Of a DNA stretch of 64,000 bases, positions 1 to 8,163 are shown in pieces; within the stretch, counting starts at the first letter, position 1, and each line of letters opens with the position of its first letter. The notes below the pieces were generated by a model. The model worked only from the letters and a program-made list of their open reading frames with translations, was not told where the DNA came from and searched no databases. Made by a program: the position numbers and the translations under genes. Source of the DNA: Microbacterium sp. AG1240 (GTDB lineage: Bacteria > Actinomycetota > Actinomycetes > Actinomycetales > Microbacteriaceae); contig NZ_RBXJ01000001.1 of the NCBI RefSeq assembly GCF_003635115.1, positions 1,612,001 to 1,676,000 of the forward strand, given 5' to 3'.

Positions 1-2529
1 TACCTCACCGGCGTCGTGCCGGCGCCCTACCCGCGGGCCGCCGACGTGCAGAAGTGCATCCGCACCAACGACATCGAAGAGGTCGGCAAGACCGCTCGGC
101 ACGGCACCTTCTTCCAGATGATGGGCAACTGGTCGTTCGGCGACTACTTCAAGGAGGGTGCGATCTCCTACGCGTGGGAGCTGCTGACCTCCGCCGAGTC
201 CGACGGCGGCCTCGGGTTCGCCGAACGCGACCTGTGGGTCACCGTCTACGAGGACGACGACGAGGCCGCCGCGCTCTGGCAGAAGGTGGCGGGGCTTCCC
301 GCGTCGCGCATCCAGCGTCTCGGTCGCGAAGACAACTACTGGACCACCGGCCAGCCCGGACCTGCCGGACCCTGCTCAGAGATCTACTTCGACCGCGGGC
401 CCAAGTACGGCCGCGACGGCGGCCCTGTCGCCGATGACAACAGGTTCACCGAGATCTGGAACCTCGTCTTCATGCAGTACGCGATCAACAACGTGCGCTC
501 GAAGGTCGACTTCGATGTCGTGGGCGAGCTGCCGAAGAAGAACATCGACACCGGTATGGGTCTCGAGCGGGTCGCCTTCATCAAGCAGGGCGTCGAGAAC
601 ATGTACGAGATCGACCAGGTGCGCCCGGTGCTCGACCGCGCGGTCGAGCTGTCGGGCCGGAAGTACGGCGCGGTGCACGAGGACGACGTGCGCTTCCGCG
701 TCATCGCCGACCACGTGCGCTCCTCGCTCATGCTGCTCTCCGACGGCGTCACGCCCTCGAACGAGGGGCGCGGCTACATCCTCCGCCGCCTCATGCGCCG
801 CTCCGTGCGCTCCATGCGCCTCCTGGGCGTGGAGGGTGCGACCTTCCCCGAGCTGTTCGCCGCGTCGCGCGACGCGATGAAAGACGCCTACCCGATCGTC
901 TCCGACGACTGGTCGCGTATCGCGCCCTACGCCTACGCCGAGGAGGAGACCTTCCTGCGCACGCTCGCCTCGGGGTCGACCATCCTCGACCTCGCGGTCT
1001 CTCAGACGAAGGATGCGGGCGGTTCGGCCATCACCGGATCCGAGGCGTTCCTGCTGCACGACACCTACGGGTTCCCCGTCGACCTCACGCTCGAGGTCGC
1101 CGAGGAGGCCGGCCTGACGGTCGACCGCGCCGCGTTCGACGCGCTCATGCAGGAGCAGCGTCAGCGCGCGAAGGACGACGCCAAGTCGCGCCGCCGCGCG
1201 ATCGCCGACCACACGGTCTACCGCGACTTCCGCGCTCTCGGGGAGACCGTCTTCACGGGCTACACCGACCTGCAGACGCCCTCGACGATCCTCGGCGTGC
1301 TCGTCGACGGGGTGTCGGTCGACCGAGCCCGCGAGGGCCAGATCGCCGAGGTCATCCTCGCCGAGACCGCGCTGTACGCGGAGTCGGGCGGTCAGGTCGC
1401 CGACAAGGGCGTCATCGTCGGACCCGGGTACGAGCTCGACGTGATCGACGTGCAGAAGCCGGTGCCGGGTCTGGTGAGCCACACCGTCGAGGTGACGGTC
1501 GGAGAGGTCGCCACGGGGCAGCCCGCGACCAGTGTCGTCGACGCCGCGAACCGGCGCGCCGCGCGTCAGGCGCACTCGGCCACGCACCTCGTCCACGCGG
1601 CCCTCCGCGACACGCTCGGCAAGAGCGCGACCCAGTCGGGCTCGCTGAACCGTGCCGGATACCTGCGCTTCGACTTCAACTGGGGTCAGTCCCTGTCGCC
1701 CGAGACCCGTTCGGAGATCGAGGAGATCGCCAACAACGCCGTGCGCGACAACCTCGAGGTCACCACTCGCGTGATGTCGCTCGACGAGGCGAAGGAGGCC
1801 GGCGCCATGGCGCTGTTCGGCGAGAAGTACGGTCAGACCGTGCGGATGGTCGACATCGGCGGCCCCTGGTCGCGCGAGCTCTGCGCCGGCACGCACGTCG
1901 GATCCAGTGCGGAGGTCGGCCTCATCAACCTCGTCGGCGAGTCGTCGGTGGGCGCGTCCAACCGGCGTGTCGAGGCCCTCGTCGGGCAGGACGCCTTCCG
2001 GGAGCTCGCGGCCGAGCGTGCGATCGTCTCGCAGCTGACCGGTTCGCTGAAGACTCCGCGCGACCAGCTGCCCGCGAAGATCGCGGAGCTGGCGGCGAGC
2101 CTCAAGGCGGCCGAGAAGAAGATCGCCGCCTTCGAGTCGCGAGCCCTCGCCGATCGCCTGCCGCAGCTGGTCGACACGGCTGTCGCCGCGGGCTCCGTCC
2201 GCGTCGTCGCACAGTCGCTCGGCACGGCCGCGACCGCCGACGATGTCCGCTCGCTGGCCCTGCAGGTACGAGACCGCTTGGGCTCGGAGCCCGCGGTGGC
2301 CGCACTCGGCGCGGTGGTCGGCGATCGTGTCGCCGTCGTGGTGGCGACGAACGACGCCGCCCGCGCCCGCGGGGTCAAGGCCGGCGCCCTGGCGAAGGCG
2401 GCCGCAGCGGCGCTCGGCGGTGGCGGCGGCGGTCGCGACGACGTCGCTCAGGGCGGTGGAACGGATGCTGCGGCATTGCCGGGCGCCCTGGACGCCATCG
2501 TGGCGGCGGTGAGGACGACCGCCGCGTGA
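1..2529 (+). CDS. alaS: Alanyl-tRNA synthetase, 5' end outside window
   Basis: Charges tRNA-Ala with alanine and hydrolyses mischarged Ser/Gly-tRNA-Ala in the cytoplasm. The frame is open from base 1, so the true start lies upstream; about 842 residues are visible against a usual 880-890, so roughly 45 are missing. Visible parts in order: the class II catalytic core (RTNDIEEVGKT, then the GMGLERVAF motif), the editing domain with HSATH and CAGTH (the HxxxH...CxxxH zinc site), and a C-Ala domain ending in a glycine-rich GGGGGG stretch. The TGA stop overlaps the GTG of ruvX, so the two are probably translationally coupled. Identification is secure. Confidence 0.98.
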   Translation, partial: YLTGVVPAPYPRAADVQKCIRTNDIEEVGKTARHGTFFQMMGNWSFGDYFKEGAISYAWELLTSAESDGGLGFAERDLWVTVYEDDDEAAALWQKVAGLPASRIQRLGREDNYWTTGQPGPAGPCSEIYFDRGPKYGRDGGPVADDNRFTEIWNLVFMQYAINNVRSKVDFDVVGELPKKNIDTGMGLERVAFIKQGVENMYEIDQVRPVLDRAVELSGRKYGAVHEDDVRFRVIADHVRSSLMLLSDGVTPSNEGRGYILRRLMRRSVRSMRLLGVEGATFPELFAASRDAMKDAYPIVSDDWSRIAPYAYAEEETFLRTLASGSTILDLAVSQTKDAGGSAITGSEAFLLHDTYGFPVDLTLEVAEEAGLTVDRAAFDALMQEQRQRAKDDAKSRRRAIADHTVYRDFRALGETVFTGYTDLQTPSTILGVLVDGVSVDRAREGQIAEVILAETALYAESGGQVADKGVIVGPGYELDVIDVQKPVPGLVSHTVEVTVGEVATGQPATSVVDAANRRAARQAHSATHLVHAALRDTLGKSATQSGSLNRAGYLRFDFNWGQSLSPETRSEIEEIANNAVRDNLEVTTRVMSLDEAKEAGAMALFGEKYGQTVRMVDIGGPWSRELCAGTHVGSSAEVGLINLVGESSVGASNRRVEALVGQDAFRELAAERAIVSQLTGSLKTPRDQLPAKIAELAASLKAAEKKIAAFESRALADRLPQLVDTAVAAGSVRVVAQSLGTAATADDVRSLALQVRDRLGSEPAVAALGAVVGDRVAVVVATNDAARARGVKAGALAKAAAAALGGGGGGRDDVAQGGGTDAAALPGALDAIVAAVRTTAA

Positions 2530-2996
2530 CCTTGCGTCGCGGCGTGCGCCTCGGGGTCGATGTCGGCCGCGCGAGGGTCGGCGTTGCGCGCAGCGATCCC
2601 GACGCGCTCCTCGCGGTGCCCGTCGAGACCGTGGCGCGCGTCGGCACCCCCATCGCCCGGATCGTGGCGATCGCGAGCGAGTACGACGCGATCGAGATCC
2701 TCGTCGGCCTCCCTGTCAGTCTGAGCGGCGGAGAGACGGCGTCGACGGCGGATGCGCGGGCGTTCGCCGATGAGCTCGCGGCCGCGTGCGCCGTCCCGAT
2801 ACGTCTCATCGACGAGCGGCTCAGCACCGTCACCGCGCACGATGCGCTCCGACGGTCTGGGCGTTCTCAGCGAAAGTCTCGTAGCATTGTCGACCAGGTC
2901 GCCGCCGTTGTCCTTCTGCAACAGGCGCTCGATGTCGAGAGACAGTCCGGCAACCCGGCCGGAACCGCCGTAGCTTCGGGACAGGAGCCCGCCTGA
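2526..2996 (+). CDS. ruvX: RuvX/YqgF family Holliday junction resolvase-like nuclease
   Basis: A 156-residue RNase H-like protein. Family members are linked to Holliday junction resolution and pre-16S rRNA processing. The N-terminal LGVDVGRARVGVA is the RNase H-fold strand with the first catalytic Asp. The segment LVGLPVSLSG and the later DERLSTVTAH match the conserved YqgF motifs. The GTG start overlaps the alaS stop (GTGA), and mltG begins 1 nt after the stop. The order alaS-ruvX-mltG-aroE is the normal actinobacterial one. Which of the two family activities applies here cannot be read from the sequence. Confidence 0.95.
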   Translation: MTLRRGVRLGVDVGRARVGVARSDPDALLAVPVETVARVGTPIARIVAIASEYDAIEILVGLPVSLSGGETASTADARAFADELAAACAVPIRLIDERLSTVTAHDALRRSGRSQRKSRSIVDQVAAVVLLQQALDVERQSGNPAGTAVASGQEPA

Positions 2997-2997
2997 C

Positions 2998-4482
2998 ATG
3001 CCCGACAATTCCTCCCCGTTCGACGATCCGCTCGCCGATCTGTATGGAAAACTGCCCGACCCGCGCCGCGATCAGGGCGGTGCCTCCGCCGCCGACGGCG
3101 CTCCGACATCGCGTCGCGCCGCTCGCGCTGCGCGAGCGGATACCGGGCCCACCGACGCTCACCCCCCGATCACCCGCCCGCCGGCGCAGCCGATGGCGGC
3201 TCCTCGCGCGGCCGCCCAGCCCGACGATCACGGACGATCGACGGGAACGCAGACCCAGACGCGTCCCGCGCCGCCGCTCCCGCGCCCCGAGGCGGGCAGA
3301 GCAGGATCGCCACCCGCAGCGGGGACCCTCGACGACCTGTTCACCGGTCGCCGCAGCACCGACGAGCTGGGGTCGACGCCGCCACCGAAGGAGCGCCGTA
3401 AGCGCCGGATCGGAGGCTGGATCGCCCTCGCGATCGTCGTGATCATCATCGGCGGCATCACCCTCGGCGGGTTCTGGGCCGTGAACACCTTCGGCGCCCA
3501 GATCCAGGGGATGTTCGCGCCCGACCAGCGCGAGGACTTCGAACCCGGCCTCGCGCAGGGCGAGGCGACGATCACGATCGTCAGCGGCGATGCAGGACCT
3601 CAGGTCTCGCAGAAGCTGTACGACGCCGGCGTGACCAAGGCGCCGACGTCGTTCTACGACTACCTGATCGATACATCGACCGCCTTCACCTTCCAACCGG
3701 GCGTCTTCCGCTTCCAGCAGCAGATGTCGTCCGACGCCGTGCTCGCGGCCTTCCGCAATCCGGAGAACCACCTCACCAACACCGTGACGGTGCCCGAGGG
3801 GCTCACGGTGCAGCAGACCATCGCACGGACCGCCGACCTCACCGAGATTCCGCTGGCCGATCTGGAGGCGGCGACGGCCGACCCGGCCGTCTACGGCATC
3901 TCTGCGACCAACCTCGACGGGTGGTTGTTCCCGGCGACCTACACGTTCGACCCCGGTACGACGGCGTCGGCGGCCATCACCCAGATGGTCGACCGCGCCA
4001 AGCAGGCTCTCGACGAGGCCGGAGTCGCGGAGGCGGACCGCAATCGGGTGCTGACCATCGCGTCGATCATCCAGCGCGAGGCTCGCTTCCAGGCCGACTT
4101 CTTCAAGGTCTCGCGTGTCATCGAGAACCGTCTCGACCCCGCCAACCAGGAGACGTTCGGCAAGCTGCAGATGGACTCCACCGCCCAGTACGGGTACGGC
4201 GAACTGCACGCGGGTACGGCCAGCTCCTCGGAGGAGGCCCTCAACGACCCGAACCCGTGGAACACGTACGTGAACGCGGGGCTCCCCATCGGGCCGATCT
4301 CCAACCCCGGCGACCTCGCGATCCAAGCGGCGCTCAACCCCGAGCCCGGGCCGTGGCTGTACTTCGTGACGGTCAACCTCGACACGGGGGAGACGCTGTT
4401 CACGACGACCTATGCCGAGCACCAGGCGGGCGTCAACCAGTGGATCCAGTGGTGCCGCGACAACCCAGACTCGGGATGCTGA
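2998..4482 (+). CDS. mltG: Endolytic murein transglycosylase MltG (YceG-like)
   Basis: Cleaves nascent peptidoglycan strands at the membrane. Residues 1-137 form a cytoplasmic Pro/Ala/Arg-rich low-complexity tail, as in other actinobacterial homologues. One transmembrane helix follows at about 139-163 (IALAIVVIIIGGIT within it), then an extracytoplasmic LysM-like region and the YceG catalytic domain with the TIASIIQREARF motif, whose Glu is the predicted catalytic acid. At 494 residues it is longer than E. coli MltG (340) because of the N-terminal tail. Its 3' end overlaps aroE by 7 nt. Confidence 0.95.
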   Translation: MPDNSSPFDDPLADLYGKLPDPRRDQGGASAADGAPTSRRAARAARADTGPTDAHPPITRPPAQPMAAPRAAAQPDDHGRSTGTQTQTRPAPPLPRPEAGRAGSPPAAGTLDDLFTGRRSTDELGSTPPPKERRKRRIGGWIALAIVVIIIGGITLGGFWAVNTFGAQIQGMFAPDQREDFEPGLAQGEATITIVSGDAGPQVSQKLYDAGVTKAPTSFYDYLIDTSTAFTFQPGVFRFQQQMSSDAVLAAFRNPENHLTNTVTVPEGLTVQQTIARTADLTEIPLADLEAATADPAVYGISATNLDGWLFPATYTFDPGTTASAAITQMVDRAKQALDEAGVAEADRNRVLTIASIIQREARFQADFFKVSRVIENRLDPANQETFGKLQMDSTAQYGYGELHAGTASSSEEALNDPNPWNTYVNAGLPIGPISNPGDLAIQAALNPEPGPWLYFVTVNLDTGETLFTTTYAEHQAGVNQWIQWCRDNPDSGC

Positions 4483-5309
4483 CCGGCACGAAGCTCGCGG
4501 TGTGGGGTGACCCGGTCGCCCACAGCATGTCGCCGCGCCTGCACGCGGCGGCATACCGCGTGCTCGGTCTCGACTGGGAGTACGACCGACGGCAGGTCGA
4601 CGAGGCGTCGTTCGACGACGTCCTCGCCGGTCTCGACGACGGCTGGCGCGGGCTCTCGCTCACGATGCCGCTCAAGCGCGCTGCTGCAGCATCCGCTCGC
4701 TCCCTGGACGAGCGCGCACGCCTGACGGGAGCGGTGAACACCCTGCTGCTCACCGAGGGCGGCCCGCACGGCTTCAACACCGACGTCGGGGGACTGGTCG
4801 CAACCATCCAGGAGCAGGGCGTCGACGAGGTGCCGTACGGGCGCATCCTCGGCGCCGGCGCCACGGCGGGATCGGCTCTGGTCGCGCTGGCGGAGCTCGG
4901 CGCGCGTCGGGTCGACGTGATCGCCCGTCGGCCCGAGGCTGCGGCCCCCCTCGTCGCCCTGGGCGAAGCGCTCGGCGTCGACGTCGAGCCCGCGGGTTTC
5001 ACACGGGCTCCCGCGCCGGACGCCACCGTGACCGTCGCGGCGCTCCCGGGCGGCACAGACATCGGTGAGAGCGCCCGGCCGTTCGCCGCGCTCGGCGGGC
5101 TGCTCGTCGACGTCGTGTACGGCTCATGGCCGACGCCGCTCGCCACGGCATGGGAGCGGGGCGGCGGCCTCGCGATCTCGGGACTCGGGATGCTGCTGCA
5201 CCAGGCCGTCCTGCAGGTGCGCGTGTTCGTCTCCGGCTCGACCGGGACCGAGCTGACCGACGAGCCCCGGGTGCTGGCGGCGATGCGTGAAGCGGTCATG
5301 GGAGACTAG
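4476..5309 (+). CDS. aroE: Shikimate dehydrogenase
   Basis: Reduces 3-dehydroshikimate to shikimate with NADPH (shikimate pathway step 4). The product has 277 residues. The N-terminal [14 protein letters not shown] is the substrate-binding signature (GxPxxHSxSP), TMPLK carries the catalytic Lys, and GAVNT follows. The Rossmann half starts at [15 protein letters not shown], the GAGATA glycine loop. I chose the ATG at 4476 because it begins the conserved domain; an open frame extends upstream but lies inside mltG. The stop is TAG, and aroC starts 4 nt later. Confidence 0.95.
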   Translation: MLTGTKLAVWGDPVAHSMSPRLHAAAYRVLGLDWEYDRRQVDEASFDDVLAGLDDGWRGLSLTMPLKRAAAASARSLDERARLTGAVNTLLLTEGGPHGFNTDVGGLVATIQEQGVDEVPYGRILGAGATAGSALVALAELGARRVDVIARRPEAAAPLVALGEALGVDVEPAGFTRAPAPDATVTVAALPGGTDIGESARPFAALGGLLVDVVYGSWPTPLATAWERGGGLAISGLGMLLHQAVLQVRVFVSGSTGTELTDEPRVLAAMREAVMGD

Positions 5310-5313
5310 ACGA

Positions 5314-6543
5314 ATGCTCCGCGTGCTCACTGCCGGCGAATCGCACGGCCCCGAACTCGTCGCCATCATGGAGGGTCTGCCCTCCGGCGTCCCCATCTCG
5401 CTCGCCGCCATCCGCGCCGACCTCGCACGCCGCAAGCTCGGCTACGGCCGCGGCTCGCGCATGAAGTTCGAGGAAGACGAGCTGAACATCTCGTCGGGCG
5501 TCGTGCACGGCCTCAGCCTCGGCAGCCCGATCGCCCTGCGCATCGGCAACACCGAATGGCCCAAGTGGGTCGAGGTGATGAACCCGGAGCCGGTCGACCT
5601 GACCGAGAAGTCCCGCGGCCGCGGCGCCGCACTCACCCGTCCTCGCCCCGGTCACGCCGACCTGGTGGGCATGCAGAAGTACGACTTCGACGAGGCCCGA
5701 CCGATCCTCGAGCGCGCCAGCGCCCGGGAGACCGCCGCCCGCGTCGCGCTCGGCGCCCTCGCCCGCGCCTTCCTGTCGGAGTTGGGTATCCGGCTCGTCA
5801 GTCACACCGTCTCGATCGGCACCGTCGCCGTTCCGGAAGGGGCGGCGTTCCCGGCCCCCGACGACGTCGACGCGCTGGATGCCGACCCGTTGCGCTGCTT
5901 CGACCCGGCGACCAGCGAGCGCATGGTCGCCGAGGTCGACGCCGCGAAGAAGGACGGCGACACGCTCGGCGGCATCGTGGAGGTGCTCGCCTACGGCCTG
6001 CCGCCCGGGGTCGGATCGCACGTGCACTGGGACCGCCGCCTCGACGGCAAGCTCGCCCAGGCGCTCATGAGCATCCAGGCGATCAAGGGCGTCGAGGTCG
6101 GCGACGGCTTCCTCACCACGACGCGCCGCGGATCCGAGGCGCACGACGAGCTCTTCACCACCGACGACGGGATCACCCGGTCGACCGATCGCGCCGGCGG
6201 AACCGAGGGCGGCATGTCCACCGGCACCGTGCTGCGCGTCCGTGCCGGCATGAAGCCCATCGCCACGGTGCCCCGGGCCCTGCGCACCGTCGACGTCGCC
6301 ACGGGCGAGACCGCGGCCGCGCACCACCAGCGCTCCGACGTCTGCGCCGTCCCGGCCGCCGGCGTGGTCGCCGAGGCGATGACCGCGATCGTGCTCGTCG
6401 ACGTCGTTCTCGAGAAGTTCGGCGGCGACAGCGTCGGCGAGACCCGCCGCAACATCGAGACCTACCTCGCCCACCTGCCGACGACCCTCCGCACCACCGC
6501 CGACAGCGACGCGTCGCTGGCCGCGCATGACCTCGTCGGCTGA
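5314..6543 (+). CDS. aroC: Chorismate synthase
   Basis: Converts EPSP to chorismate using reduced FMN (last step of the shikimate pathway). The product has 409 residues, normal for actinobacteria. Signatures seen are [14 protein letters not shown] at the N-terminus, [17 protein letters not shown], and the C-terminal [19 protein letters not shown]. The start at 5314 has GGAGA 8 nt upstream and begins [12 protein letters not shown]; longer in-frame starts would only add unrelated residues. The 3' end overlaps aroK by 17 nt, so coupled translation is likely. Confidence 0.97.
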   Translation: MLRVLTAGESHGPELVAIMEGLPSGVPISLAAIRADLARRKLGYGRGSRMKFEEDELNISSGVVHGLSLGSPIALRIGNTEWPKWVEVMNPEPVDLTEKSRGRGAALTRPRPGHADLVGMQKYDFDEARPILERASARETAARVALGALARAFLSELGIRLVSHTVSIGTVAVPEGAAFPAPDDVDALDADPLRCFDPATSERMVAEVDAAKKDGDTLGGIVEVLAYGLPPGVGSHVHWDRRLDGKLAQALMSIQAIKGVEVGDGFLTTTRRGSEAHDELFTTDDGITRSTDRAGGTEGGMSTGTVLRVRAGMKPIATVPRALRTVDVATGETAAAHHQRSDVCAVPAAGVVAEAMTAIVLVDVVLEKFGGDSVGETRRNIETYLAHLPTTLRTTADSDASLAAHDLVG

Positions 6544-7057
6544 GGCGCTCGTTCTGATCGGTCCGATGGGGGCCGGAAAGACGAGCGTCGGCCGGAGGGT
6601 CGCCAAGGCCCTCGGCACCACGTTCACCGACACCGACATCGTCCTCGTGCGCGAGCACGGCCCGATTCCGCAGATCTTCGCCGAACACGGCGAAGGGCAC
6701 TTCCGCCGGGTCGAGCGCGATGCCGTGCGCGCGTCCCTCGTGGCCGGTGGGGTGGTCTCCCTCGGCGGGGGAGCGATCCTCGACCCCGAGACGCGCAACG
6801 ACCTCCGCGCGCACCGCGTGGTGCTCCTGACCGTCCAGCCGCGGGTGGTGGCCGCGCGCCTGCGCGACGACTCCCGTCCGCTGCTGGCGGGCGACGACGC
6901 CATGCGACGCTGGACGGCGATCTACGCCGAGCGCCGTCCCCTGTACGAGGAGGTGGCCGACGCCACCTTCGACACGAGTTCGGGCCCCCTGCAGGCGGTC
7001 GTCGACGCGATCGCGACCTGGGCACGGACCCCCACCCCCACCGAGGAGCACGCATGA
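6527..7057 (+). CDS. aroK: Shikimate kinase
   Basis: Phosphorylates shikimate at the 3-OH with ATP. The product has 176 residues, a normal size. The Walker A loop [14 protein letters not shown] is at residues 10-23. The shikimate-binding region includes DTDIVL (Asp-Thr-Asp) and [17 protein letters not shown] is the conserved Gly-Gly-Gly substrate loop, and the lid Arg is likely in LRDDSRPLL. It starts inside the end of aroC and overlaps aroB by ATGA, so it belongs to the aroE-aroC-aroK-aroB unit. Confidence 0.96.
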   Translation: MTSSAEALVLIGPMGAGKTSVGRRVAKALGTTFTDTDIVLVREHGPIPQIFAEHGEGHFRRVERDAVRASLVAGGVVSLGGGAILDPETRNDLRAHRVVLLTVQPRVVAARLRDDSRPLLAGDDAMRRWTAIYAERRPLYEEVADATFDTSSGPLQAVVDAIATWARTPTPTEEHA

Positions 7058-8130
7058 CCGACCTCACCACGATCTCCGTCACCGGCGACGCCCCCTACGA
7101 CGTCACCATCGGCCGCGGCATCCTGTCGGGCCTCGGCGACGTGCTCCCGCCCGACGCCCGCAAGGTGCTCATCATCCACGCACCGACGCTCGCCGAGAAG
7201 GCGGAGGAGCTGCGCCAGCAGCTCGTCGGAGACCGCGAGGTGCTGCTGGCGGAGATCCCCGATGCGGAGCAGGGCAAGCGCATCGAGGTTGCTGCGTTCT
7301 GCTGGCAGATCCTCGGGAAGTCGGACTTCACCCGCACCGACGTCGTCGTGGGCTTCGGCGGAGGCTCGGTCACCGACCTCGCCGGCTTCGTGGCGGCGAC
7401 GTGGCTCCGCGGCGTGTCCGTCGTGCAGGTGCCGACGACCGTCCTGGCCATGGTCGATGCGGCCGTCGGCGGCAAGACCGGGGTCAACACCGCCGAGGGC
7501 AAGAACCTCGTGGGGTCGTTCTGGCCGCCGCGCGCCGTCGTCTGCGACCTCGATCTGCTCGATTCGCTCTCGCGCAATGAGGCGACCGCCGGCTTCGCCG
7601 AGGTCGTGAAGGCGGGCTTCATCTGGCACCCCGAGATCCTCGACCTCATCGAGGCCGATCCCGAGGGCGTCGTCGACACCCGCGGCGACGCGTTCCGCCG
7701 GTGCATCGAGCTGGCCATCGACATGAAGGCGCGGGTCGTCGGCGAGGATCTTCGAGAAGCGGGGCTGCGCGAAGTGCTCAACTACGGACACACCGTGGGG
7801 CACGCCATCGAGCACGCCGAGCGCTACCGCTGGCGTCACGGCGCGGCGATCTCCGTGGGCATGGTGTTCGCCGCGGAACTGTCGCGCCTGGCTGGGCGTC
7901 TCCCGGATGCCGTCGCCCAACGCCACCGCGACGTGCTCGGCGCTCTGGGGCTCCCCGTCAGCTACCGACCGGGTGCGTGGCCGCAGCTGCTCTCGACGAT
8001 CCAGCGCGACAAGAAGAGCCGCGGCGGGATGCTGCGATTCATCGTGCTGGACGACCTCGCTCGCCCGACCGTGCTGCAGGCGCCCGACGAGTCTCTCCTG
8101 TTCGCGGCCTACCAGGAAGTCGCCGGCTGA
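7054..8130 (+). CDS. aroB: 3-dehydroquinate synthase
   Basis: Cyclises DAHP to 3-dehydroquinate using NAD and a divalent metal (pathway step 2). The product has 358 residues, a typical length. GFGGGSVTDLAGFVAATWLRG holds the NAD-binding GGG loop and substrate residues, and TGVNTAEGKNLVG and NYGHTVGHAIE carry metal ligands (the His residues of GHTxGH). It is the last gene of the aro operon here: the next gene, a molybdoenzyme, has its own promoter, and aroQ is displaced to 13550. The enzyme for step 6 (AroA) is not in the window. Confidence 0.97.
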   Translation: MTDLTTISVTGDAPYDVTIGRGILSGLGDVLPPDARKVLIIHAPTLAEKAEELRQQLVGDREVLLAEIPDAEQGKRIEVAAFCWQILGKSDFTRTDVVVGFGGGSVTDLAGFVAATWLRGVSVVQVPTTVLAMVDAAVGGKTGVNTAEGKNLVGSFWPPRAVVCDLDLLDSLSRNEATAGFAEVVKAGFIWHPEILDLIEADPEGVVDTRGDAFRRCIELAIDMKARVVGEDLREAGLREVLNYGHTVGHAIEHAERYRWRHGAAISVGMVFAAELSRLAGRLPDAVAQRHRDVLGALGLPVSYRPGAWPQLLSTIQRDKKSRGGMLRFIVLDDLARPTVLQAPDESLLFAAYQEVAG

Positions 8131-8151
8131 CCTTTTCCCTCTGGACGTAGG

Positions 8152-8157
8152 TAAGCT
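8152..8157 (+). promoter_or_regulatory. Predicted -10 box of the YdeP-type gene, leaderless
   Basis: TAAGCT ends 6 nt before the ATG at 8164, so transcription would start at or next to the A of ATG. No convincing -35 is visible. The spacing is the same as at a dozen other genes in the window. Confidence 0.5.
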
Positions 8158-8163
8158 CAGGGC

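Noticed and set aside
3921..4475. N-terminal extension of aroE into mltG
   Set aside because: The extra 185 residues are low-complexity Arg/Gly-rich shadow sequence; the domain begins at the ATG at 4476.
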